From Diplosphaera chodatii (lineage: Eukaryota > Chlorophyta > Trebouxiophyceae > Prasiolales > Stichococcaceae): a stretch of 64,000 nt of DNA. Both the position numbers and the translations under genes were made by a program. This document shows positions 47,476 through 58,200 of the stretch, piece by piece. Location: contig JAALGY010000001.1 of NCBI GenBank assembly GCA_032358165.1, positions 496,001 through 560,000 on the forward strand, read 5' to 3'. Under the pieces are notes generated by a model that searched no databases, was not told where the DNA came from, and saw only the letters and a list, made by a program, of their open reading frames with translations. Position 1 is the stretch's first letter. Every line of letters starts with the position of its first letter.

Positions 47476-49216
47476 CGCAGTGCAGCCGGCGCTGTGGCAG
47501 GAGATTTTCCGCCACGAGGCTCAGCAGATGACTTCCTCGGGTGTCACAGCGGCTGCATAGCCGACCGCAGGACGCAGAGCATGCGGCAGCCGTGCTTCGA
47601 GATCGGCAAGGCAGCAGTCGGTGTTTTCACTGCCTATGCTGCTGCTGGGTGCACAGTGCTATCAAGCACGAGCCGACCAGCATATGCTGTTCATATTTCG
47701 TTCTTGAATTGGTTTCCCTTCTGACAGGCTTCAAAGCCATTCACAACGCCCGCACAAGCGCCTGGGATCCAGTCAGCAACAGGCGGTGTTCAACACCTGT
47801 AGTCTTGACCCCGGAGCCGGAGCAGCTCCAGTGTCGCCTGACGGTGTGTACAAGGAGTAGCACTACATCCAATGGGCAGGCACTTGAAGCAATGCGCAAC
47901 AAAGATCCGTGCAGGCCTAGTGCCAGGTGTCAGATCTGAGGACCTAAGCCCTATTGACGGCTGTTCAGGGTGCACCTGCCAGCATCGGCGAAACCCGTCT
48001 ACGGCTCACAGCGCTTCATGCAGGCCTCTCGATAAACATCATCAGTATGTTTGATGCAATATCCTGCGCAGCAACCTGCGATGAACGCGGCCATGCTTGC
48101 ATGATGTAATGACCTGTTGGCAACGCGGTCTTGTGTTGCACACACAGCGCACCCCGTCTCGGGTCCAGTCGGGAGCCACGTGCACGTGAGCACCCGCTCT
48201 ACACTTGGGACAGGCTTTGCAAGGATTTGACGGGGGAGCTACACACGTAGCCGGTCGTCAGTGGGGATGAAGGCAACCGCAGTGGCTGGGGTTAGTTGCG
48301 ATCTCGTCCTGCTAGGCGCCGAGCGCTTATGCGGCCGGTAATGCCGCAGAAGGAGCACGCTTATGTGAAGCCGCACAGATATTCACCTGCAATGCGTGTG
48401 CACGACCGAAGATGGTCTTCTTAGGTCGGCAGCTAGACAGTGACCATCGGCTCGAGACGGGCAACACGCCGTTTCTAACCTATCGCACCCGTGATAGAAT
48501 CCTGAGACTGCCCTCGTGCATTGCTGATGCTTGATGCTGCCCCTTCAAGGCGCTCTTATACATTCATACGTAGGCAGTCGCAAGCACCTGACAACCACCT
48601 TTGATGGCAAGCTGACCGGGTGCGCTGGCATCGAGTGAGATAAGTCATCACGAGCCTGCCGGAGCACAGCACTGCCGCATGTATGCTGCGCTCCGCAATG
48701 AAAGCTTGCACCATGCAAGGAGGCGCAAATGCAGCAAACTTTTGGGGAGTCAAAGGGGTCTGCTCTGTCACTAAACCATGCACAGCGTCACTGAAGTACA
48801 GCAATATTGGAAGACTGCTGGCTGCGGCAGATTGGCAACAGCCTTTGCCGTGCAGCTGAGTCAATCATGGCATCAAGCGCCGCTCATGCGGCGACTTGCC
48901 TGGTCGAATTGCCACAAGCACAATCAACGTCAGCGTGATAGCGTGCATGCTTATGCTGTTATGAAGTGCCTTGAGCATCGGGTGTGCTGGGCCAGCCTCA
49001 TGTCCTCAGGGCAAGGTGACAGGCAAGTCGCCCCAGGTGGCATTGCGCCCTCGCTTTTGATCTAGGATGGATCTTCAGCACCCTTCGCGCACGCGAAGCA
49101 CGCACGCCCAATCTCGGCTTCGGCTCGAGCCGCCAGGAAGTGCGTGGGAGCATCACACTTGATTTTGCAACTCCCATTAGGTGACGCGGTTGAGTATCAA
49201 ACAGCAACAAGTCGCA
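47476..49216. promoter_or_regulatory. Long divergent intergenic region
   Basis: About 1.7 kb between the JmjC-type gene (minus) and acidic protein 2 (plus). No exon of a known family was found. It includes promoters for both genes and could hide an untranslated RNA, which I cannot tell from sequence alone. Confidence 0.35.
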
Positions 49217-52200
49217 ATGAAGGCCGCAGCAGGTTTTGTCGTCGCAATCGCGCTGCTGTGCCTGGCGGCCGGCGGCAATGCGGCAGAGGGTGCGCACATC
49301 TGCTGTTGTTGTTGGCAGCTCTTCATGCCTGATATTCATGTGCACACTTTTAGATGCGCGTACTGACAGTGCATAGCATGCTGACTGACATGTAGCCGAC
49401 TGCAGCCTGAGCAACAGTTGCAGAAGATATTCTTGCGTCGGACTGGACAGACCAGGAATTCGTAGCTCCTACAGTGCATTGTGATTCAATGAGCCAAGCA
49501 GCCGTGCAAACTCCTGAGCGTGCATCATGGCCATGCAGGTGGTCGCAAGCAGCTGGATGCCTTCACTGTGGGCAAGCTGACCAGGTATGCTCAAGCTTTC
49601 GTGCATGTAGGCCATTCATCAACTACGTACCTCCTTGAGCATGCAGCACCATTCCAAACGCCATGCGGCTGATGTGCAGCTCCTTGCATCCTGCAGCACC
49701 AGGGCCCTGGCGCAGGCATCGCCCCCTGGTGAACCACCTGATCCTCATTGAGTTTCCCTGTCACATCATGCGCGAGAGCAATCACTGCGCCGCATGGCGT
49801 CCTGCTGTCCGTGTCATATGCGCATCCTCGCCACCGCTGAGTCACCCTGTTGGCAATGTCACAGACGAGCCTGTGCTCATCATCATGTCAGCTGCACGAG
49901 CACCACATATCCTGCTGTGATGAGAAGGGCTAAGTAAGGCTCTGAGGCGTGATCGCGCATGCAGGCGGTGCTGACGGTGTGGAGGATGATGAGGTGTCGC
50001 CCTCAGCCGCCGCCACCGCAGGTGCCGCTCGGCGGACCCCTCCCACCCTGCTCACATGAGAACACCGCGCAGGCAGCACTAGCCATGTCAACATTATCAT
50101 CAATGCCGTCGTCATCCTGTTGCACGGTGCTTGCAGTCGAGGATGACGATCTGGAAACCGCACGTGCACCCGCATCAGGTGGGCAGCCAGAGGACCTTTT
50201 TTTGTTGCAGTGCTGGCAAACAGCACCCCTTGCGTGCGGGAAGGCAACAGCCTTTGGATGGCTGTGCCGCGTCAGGCTAGTGGAATGGCTGCAGTCAGGT
50301 GTGACGCTCGTTGATGTGTGTGGGTGCAGAGGACGAGGACAATGCGCCATCCGGGGACGGCGTCGAGGATGACGAGGTCAGCCCGGCAGCCGCCGCCACT
50401 GCAGGTGGGGCAGACATCCCAGCATCGTCCTACTGCATGCAGCTTGCTGCCACGCCTAAAGAAGCTGCATCGCTCCACTGGGCGCATCTTGCTGTATGAT
50501 CACCAGTGTCTGCCGAGGCGCTCAGCCATGCTACCTCCTTGAGCCAGCAAGCGACTCAGCGGTCCTGGCCTGCGGTGGAAGCATCTGAGCCGGCGTTGCT
50601 GACCATGATTGCAGTCGAGGATGACGACCTGGAGCCTGGAGCTGCACCCTCAGGTGAGCAACCAGGGCAGGGCTTATACCAGTGCTCAATATTGGCTGCT
50701 GCTCTGCTGTCCGTGGGCCAACACATGGCAGCCTGTAGATTTGCATGGCAGGATACTGTGGCAAACATTCGACAGCAGGTGCAACCCTCGTGGTATGTGG
50801 CTGCGGGCTGAGTTACGATTTGGTGTGGCACTGCAGAGGACGAGGACAACGCGCCATCAGGAGACGGTGTCGAGGATGATGAGGTCAGCCCGGCGGCCGC
50901 CGCAACCGCAGGTGCGATAGGCTCGCACAGTGGGTCCGCCCCTGCCCGAAAGTTTGCCAATCCTTGGCGCTGTGGCCCTCTAGCAGGCCCTTCTCTGCAG
51001 CGGTACTTTGGTGCTGCATGCAAAGCAAGGGGCCGATGTATGGCCAGGCTATGGCCAGTGTGTCACCTCAGCCCGCTTTGAACTGGAATGTCACTGGACT
51101 GCTGCCGCCTGCAAACATATATGATCTTCATGCTGACCCCATTCAGCATGTCTGCAGTCGAGGACGATGACCTGGAGCCTGGAGCCGCGCCCTCAGGTGC
51201 GCAGCACAGCTGAGGCCAGCCGAACTGCAATGCACTCAGCAGATCCTTTGTGGGGCACCTTGGTCATCTGCATGAAATGCGCGCGCTGCTGTTGATATGG
51301 TGTGTAATAACCTAGTCCCCCGCGCTGCCAGCTGACATTCCTTGTGCTGCAAAATCGCAGACGAGGACAACACGACGACGGAGAACGGTGTTGAGGATGA
51401 CGAGGTCAGCCCGGCCGCCGCCGCCACCGCAGGTACACCATCTGAGCGTATCACAATGCACCTCGAACAAGCAGCTTGCTCGTGCTGCCGAGTCAGTCGT
51501 GATGCCGCGCCGCATGCAGTTGCAATGCAGAACCCTGTAGGCACATGTCAGCGGCCACAGCAAAGCCATGTGCCAGCAGCAGCTTGCAGGCTGTGTACCA
51601 TCATAGCGGTGTGCTGACCAAGCGGATGACTGTCTCCTGCGTGCTGCCATAGAGCTGCATGACTGAGCAGCTTGCTGCCTGCCTGCAGTCGAGGACGATG
51701 ATCTGGAGGCGCCCGCCCCAGGTAAGCAATCAGCGCAGACATGGACTTCGAGCTGATGGGCATGTTGCTTTATTTCATATTTATTTGTTGCACCGGCATG
51801 AGACAACCTGGCTGGCCTGCTGCCAGCAGTGGCATAATAATGGTGATTGGTGCTGGGTCTCTTCCCCTGCGTATGACGTCGCTGTGGGGTGCTTAACACC
51901 CAGATGATGATGGCGCCGACGAGGGCGGTGATGAGGTCGCTCCCGCCGCCAGCCCCGACAGCGCCACGGGCGTGGCCACGGCACCCGCGCCGCAGGCCGG
52001 CTTCAAGCAGGTACGCAGTCTGGAGGCTCCCTGCGGCTCTCCATGCACCCGCTGGCCTGCTCAGTGCTTGCAACAGTCGCAGCACTTCTCACTCCTACTC
52101 ACTTTGCATCTAAGCACCCCGGTGGAGAGTTGTGTCAACCCGGCTTCTCCTGCCCAATGCAGGCCGGAGGCTTTGGGGTTGCTGCTGCCGCCGTGGGCGC

Positions 52201-52231
52201 TAGCACGCTGCTCTTGGCAGTATTGGCATAG
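49217..52231 (+). CDS. Secreted Asp/Glu-rich repeat protein with GPI-type tail, copy 2
   Basis: No family recognised. Eleven exons close in phase: 49217-49289, 49965-50021, 50137-50178, 50330-50404, 50615-50653, 50837-50911, 51158-51196, 51361-51432, 51689-51721, 51904-52010, 52163-52231, giving 226 residues. Exon 1 is a signal peptide (GFVVAIALLCLAAGGNAA). Two exon types then alternate: a long one (GVEDDEVSPAAAATAG, usually preceded by EDEDNAPSGD) in exons 2, 4, 6, 8, and a short one (VEDDDLEPGAAPSG or a variant) in exons 3, 5, 7, 9. All these internal introns are phase 1, so units can be added or lost without breaking the frame. Exon 10 (DEVAPAASPDSATGVA) and exon 11 (VAAAAVGASTLLLAVLA) match the end of the copy at 33419-35100, proving common descent. 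The tail looks like a GPI signal. The role is unknown; surface calcium binding is a guess. The 675-base first intron might hide another exon. Confidence 0.85.
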
Positions 52232-53011
52232 GCTGTGCGCACCTTCTCTTGACTAGGGGACATCAGCAGCTGCACTTGGGCCTAGCAACACCACGCATCA
52301 GGTGACTTGACCGGAGAATGGGCAGCAACAAAGCAGCGCTGAAGCGTAGGGCATGCAAAAATTTCGGGGTCAGTACGGTCGGCTTCAAGCACTGAAGTGG
52401 CTGAAATGGGAAGGGAATAGATAGCTGGGTAGCGAAGTATCTTGAAGACAGAAAGTATCGGCGGCTGCGGACCATCATGCAGCTCGGGCCATGGCGCCAA
52501 GCACCGTACACCGTAGCTGCGTTACTTGTTATTAGCTCGAAGCATGCATGAACCGTGAACACTTGCCTGATGAATTTTGGTGGCACACCATCACCAAATC
52601 CTGAGAATGGGTCAACAGCATTTGCTATTGCTGAGAGCCTCCCTCTGTGGGTGCTCCAGTCTTCACAGCAGTGGTGACAGGCGTCCTAGTCGCCTGCCCC
52701 AGTGTCACAGCTTGAGGCCACACTTCTCACTTTGGACGCTTATACACGCGCGCCTGCCATCGTAAGTCTAGCCCAAATTGACGCGAAAGCAGCTTGACCA
52801 CACAGCGTCAGCTTGTGCGTCTGAAGTACAGGAGGTGTGAGGAGGCATGGCTCTATCTTCCATGCAACATGAAATCTCCCTGAACAGTTTGCCATCCATC
52901 TGATGATTGCATGTGACGACGTCATGAGCTTCAGGCACCGTTGGCTTACCCGAGCTGCGCGGTCCGCGCAGATCTGACCGGTTGTACCGAAGCCATCCCA
53001 GTGCTCTCGCC
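52232..53011. other. Intergenic
   Basis: About 780 bases between two plus-strand genes, with no coding exon recognised. Confidence 0.4.
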
Positions 53012-54184
53012 ATGGCTGGCGACCCGGAGGCCACCATTCAGTTATTCTACGACATGTTCGCCGAGGGAAAGGTGGAGGAGCTGCTCAAAGTGTGCTGCAC
53101 GGGTGCGACGGGCGTGCTCAGAGCATTGTGCAACTGCAAAGCTGGCGCCGCACAGCACGCCATCAAGCCGCTTCCTACGAAGCAAGACCTGCGCAACATA
53201 CCACACTTCTCGTGCGGCAGATAACATCCACTGGATCTCGCCGGGCGACGTCAAGAGGCTGCCATGGGCCGCCTGCGATGTTACCGGCCGAGAAGCGGTT
53301 CTGAAGTTCATCTATGGGGTATGGGGTACTGCCGTTGACCTCTTATGCTGGGCCTTGCACTCGATCAGATGTGTGTGCAGCACCATTGTCATGGCAGCAT
53401 GCCGCTCACACTGCTGAGGCAGAACTCCGGCAGCCGCGCTGCGTCTGGCTGAGGCATTCGAGTATGCCTCAGATGCAGACCAGTTGCCAAACGTGCATGT
53501 GCCCGGCATGCAGATGGGCGCGGCTGCAAAGTTTGAGGACGCCAAGCGGCCCAAGCCCTGGATCGTGCAGGACACCTGTACAGCTGGCCCAGAAGGTGCC
53601 CTGTATCTTAAACCGGACCAACTCTGCCTGGCACCCTGCACAACCTCGTTGCAGCATTTAGAGCAGTGGAGCAGGCGCTGTGCCTGCTTGCACACGTGCA
53701 CCTGCTGATTGGATTGCTCCAGGCACCTGTATGGTACCATATATTTCCAGTTGCTTGTCCTCTCCAGCAGCTCTCAGCCTTTGCACACCTGCAGGTAGCC
53801 ATGTGGCGGTGCTATCGTCATGTACCGTGGTCTACAACGAGGTGCACATGCAGGCCTACTTTGCTCAGTGTGCATCTTACGAATCATCATGTTCTTGCAG
53901 CAATTGTCTGGACACCGCAGCATTGGCGCCGTGCATGACCAGCAGATGGCTGATCTCCTGCAGACCGGCAAGTCATGTCCCCACTCCGCTTGCCACGTCT
54001 TTCGCCTGGTACAGCAGGTGGGTTTGCGACAGCTTGTGCTGCGTGTTTGCATGATGTGTGCGAGCGGTCGACCGAATGTTGGAGTGCCAGTCCCTACTGT
54101 TTTGCGCAGGATGACAAGTGGGTGATCTGCTGGGTCAAGGAGTTCAGTGACTCGGCGGCTTTGGAGCGGCTGATGGAGAAGTGA
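53012..54184 (+). CDS. SnoaL-like (NTF2-fold) protein
   Basis: Small cone-shaped alpha+beta barrel of the SnoaL-like superfamily (polyketide cyclase/ketosteroid isomerase-like). In eukaryotic algae these are mostly of unknown function. Six exons close in phase: 53012-53102, 53221-53325, 53434-53595, 53795-53841, 53901-54017, 54110-54184, giving 198 residues. Family-like blocks: LFYDMFAEGKVEELLKVCCTDNIHW, GDVKRLPWAACDVTGREAVL (the usual PWAG..RGREAV site), GSHVAVLSSCTVVYNE and CHVFRLVQQDDKWVICWVKEFSDSAALERL. Length is slightly above the usual 130-150, because of an insertion around QLPNVHVPGMQMG. There is no signal peptide, so it is probably cytosolic. The catalytic capacity cannot be judged. 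Confidence 0.8.
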
Positions 54185-55249
54185 AGCGCTCAGACACCCT
54201 GAGTCGCACGGCAGATCGGGGTCGGCCACGCGGCTGGGAGGAGTGCGTTTGAGAGCACACGCACAGCAAGGCGACATTGCTGGGTGCGTCCGGCTGGTGG
54301 TGTGTGCACAGTATAGAAATGAACATTCCAGATTGTCAAAGGGGGTGCAGGCACGCTGGGCAGGCGTGTAGCACTAAATTCGGGCATACAGAATTGTTTC
54401 CATATGTTGACACAACCCTATGCAGAAGTATTGACACAACCCTATGCAGAAGTATTGAACCTCCCTCAGGATCATCCTAAGCATATGTGTCATCTTGTGA
54501 CCATGCTGACTGTGAGCTGCGGGTCACGACAACAAATGGTGCTTGTGCTGTTTTCATCAGACAGTATGTTCATTCTGTCAAGACTCAATTTGTTGATGCA
54601 TGCATGGGTGCTGTGAAGGGTTTCTGACAGGGCCAGCTTGTACGTTGCAAGTGTGTATTACAAATGTGCTACCAACCAATAACATGCACAGCAGTGTAGT
54701 CCTTTCACAAGACGACACACACTTCGTCAGATTTGGAGACTTCGAGAGTGTCGTGCCAGACTTCACCTCGTGCCAGACTTCACCATGCATAGCTAAAGTG
54801 GGCGAATGCCACCCACACAAAACCACAGCAATAACAAGTTCATACACGCTTGTGTTGGCAATTGCTACCTATGCTTCGGCAACTTCAGCAACTTCAGAAA
54901 CCAAAGTATCTTCAAAGTATCTACTCTTCAGTGGCGTTGCATACCAGCACCACATCATTTGACGGTGTTTCGTGCCCATGCGTCTGCCTGACTATCATGG
55001 TGAGGCTGTGCCGCGATGCGTGCAGCCGCGCGCACATCCCCCATCAAGTCTTTGACAGCGCATGTGTCGTGGGCGCTTCGGTTGCCCACAGATGGCGTTG
55101 TGTGTTCGTGATCCGCCAGCTGAAGCACTTGATCCGGCGCTGCGGCTGCTGCAGACGCCAAGCCTGCCTGGCTTGACCTCCGCTTCCGAGGTTGTGTTGA
55201 TAGCAAAAACAGTGCTCATTTGCGCAGCAGCCGGCGCTCCACAGGATCT
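54185..55249. other. Convergent 3' region with small duplications
   Basis: About 1.06 kb between the SnoaL-like and multicopper oxidase stop codons. It is slightly AT-rich and carries several short direct duplications (54407-54454; GTGCCAGACTTCACC near 54752-54785). No gene was recognised. Confidence 0.45.
54407..54454. repeat. Perfect tandem duplication of 24 bp
   Basis: The unit TTGACACAACCCTATGCAGA plus AGTA occurs twice head-to-tail, 54407-54430 and 54431-54454, without mismatch. It lies in the convergent intergenic region. The perfect identity points to a recent slippage event or a collapsed longer array. Confidence 0.9.
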
Positions 55250-58200
55250 TCATTCAGCCGTCTGAGGCAGGCCGGGGTCCACAGGGTTCTCAGGCGCCGC
55301 CTCTGCACACCGCAGGAGAAGAAGAGAGTCAGTGCCTGCCTCTCCCTGACTGACAACTTCTTTTTGAGTTGCGCAGCTTAGCCACCCAGCAGACATGACA
55401 CAAGCCACGAGGCTCTCAGCCGACCGGCTGCACACATCACGCCTGAGTTGTGCCACATGACATGCAGCCGCATCCCTTGCTGCAGTACTGTCTGTTGTCA
55501 TTACACAGGTGCCACAGCAACGGGAGTCACCTGCCGGCGCCTCCTGGATGCCGCAGGTGGTCAGCCACATGTTGTTGGCAGAGTCACGCAGCGGGTTGGG
55601 CTGGCCGTTGATGAGCTTCGGCGGGTAGAAGATCTGCAGCAGGACAGATCATCGAGTATGAGCTTCGTCCAACTTTTCAGGGAGGATGCAGCTAGCCCCT
55701 TTCGAGGTTTGTCGACCCACAGCGCAACAGAAGCTTGGGGAAACAGATGCGAGGTCAGTCAGCACCTGGTAGTAGTTCTTCTTGATGCACTCCTTCAGGT
55801 ACGCAGCATTCAGAGGGTACCTGCAGCAGCATAGTAGACACATCACGACGTGGAACAATATGCACTGCATGTTTGAGAGGGGCCTGCGGCTGGCATGGAG
55901 ACGAATGCAGACGAATACACGGAGACGAATGCATGCCTCAGACTATCTGCTGCTGTTCAAAGTTAGATGGCATGTGGCCCACATCAATCCCTTGCAGTTT
56001 GGGTACAGTGTTGTTGTCTGCTGAGGCTAGCTCAAGGCTGCTGACAGGCTCACTCTGGCAGGTGCTCGGCGTCGTACGTGGTCGCCTGCGAGTCGGCTCT
56101 GTAGGACTCCGGCTGCCCAGTGCTGGCCGCCAGCAGGTCGTGCTTGAACTCAGGCGTGTCCGAGAAGGTCAGCCCCTTGGTCGCATTGACAACCTGCCAC
56201 CCAGGCGCCAGATATGTCAGCACAGCAGTCAATACTGTACGGCGATCCTGTAGCTGGTTGTCCTGCCACCAGATGCAGTACTGTGATCACGCCAGCACAT
56301 TTCTCATCGTTAATCATAAGCAAGGCGGCACTACTTTGGAGCGGCAACGGGAAGCAGGGAGGGCACTGCAGGGCCGCACCAGGAAGGCGCGCAGCATGTC
56401 GTGGTCCTCGTGCACCACGTTGTGGCAGTGCATCATGTAGTTGCCCAGGTGCGGGCCGTACCGCGCCGCAAAGATGATCTGCCTGACGTTGGCCCTGCGC
56501 CACAATATACTTCCAATTATATACAAACCTCAAACAGCTGAGTTGCCTACAGGTCTGGCTACAGCACATTGTGGCTGACTGGCTGCAGAGGCACCCTCTT
56601 CCGAGTCTGCAGAGTTTCGTGCAAGTCACCATACCACACGCATGCTGCGCTGAAAGACTTATGGCAGCCCGACAACAGCGCACCCGATGTGGATCACGTC
56701 CTTGGGCACGTTGAACAGCTCTGGGGCGCAAGGCTTGAGGGCGCCGCCATCCTCCATGATTGCGACGCAGAAGCCATCGATCATGTGAATGTGCACCTGC
56801 AGGCGGCGTGCGCATCAGGCCCAGTCCTTGCAACAACCATCTTGCAAACGCCGAGCAAGATACTTCAAGCATCCTCTGATGACATGTCATATTCAATGAG
56901 GGCTCACCGGGTGGATCCAGCCGCCGCCTGACTCAAGACTCCACAGCTCCACGTTGTTCTGGCCCACGTTCTGCAGCACAGCAAAAACTACGATGCTGAT
57001 TCCGAGTTGCACACACACGTGAGTTCTATGTGCTGGAGACCGGTGGCTGAAATGTTGGCAGAGCACAGGAGCGTGACACAGCCACACAGCTGCTACAATA
57101 ACCACCGCTGCGACAATGACCACGAAGTACGGGTGCGTGTGCCGCTCACGTCGAAGTCGATGTGGGTCTCGTCGTCCTCCCACCCCTTGTCGTTGACCTG
57201 CCAGATGCCGGAGCTGTGCCCGAACTTCAGCGAGCGGTCGAACTTCCCGGCAAGCGCCCGCTCCATCAGGGACTGCAGGTGCAAGCACATGGTCGTGGTT
57301 GGGACTTCACCCTCGTCAACAGCACTGCACAGCAGTGTAGACCCTTGGCATGCGGTGACTGGTTCCACCAAGCAACCGACACCCCTGTTGCACAGCTGTT
57401 GCAAGGCCAGCTGTGTGCGTCTTTGTATGAGCCTTGAGACAGCTGCATGGCATCATGCCTCACCGCCAGCAGGCTGGACTTGAGGGCGACGTTGGTCTCC
57501 AGCACGCCCTCATCAGGGCCGAACCTCAGCTTCGGGGTGACTGGGTCTGCTGCGCGGGCGCCCACCTGCATAATCGGCAGCTGTGTTCGGACAAGGGGGC
57601 AGATCACCTGCAGCTGGGATGTTCTAGCCGACCCTGTGCTGGGCCCAGCATGCGGATACAGTCTTCAACACCCAGAGGCAGCAATCACATCACTGGCTGC
57701 CAGTCGAAGCGCACCTTGATCTTCATGATGAGGTGGCTGTAGCAGAAGAAGGGCGTCTCGGATGTGGTGCGGCTCGGGTCGGGCTGGTTGTACAGGTACA
57801 GCGTGCGGCCGGCGTGGCCCGACAGGTCACAGACGATGTCCCTGCTCGGCAGGCATGTATGGAATCAGACCACCGCATTTGACACTGGTGTGTGGTGTGC
57901 ATGAAGGTGGTGGTCCTGGTGCTTCTCCCCTGCACCTCAAAGCAGCTTGAGGGCTGGAGCAGGTATAGCGCTAGGGCTATTGGGCATGCTCATGACTGAC
58001 GCCGCAGGCGGTACATGAAGCACATGTGCTGCTTGCTACTGCTGTGCTGCGCACCAGCGATAGGCGACGTCAGTCATCAGGCCATTCGGCGGCAGCGCAA
58101 TTGGACGGGGGACGACACCGCCATCAGCGCCCACGATGTGGCAAATCTGGCTGCCCACCTCCTTCCCATAGTCATCCCTGACCTGCAGGCGGTGGTTGAG

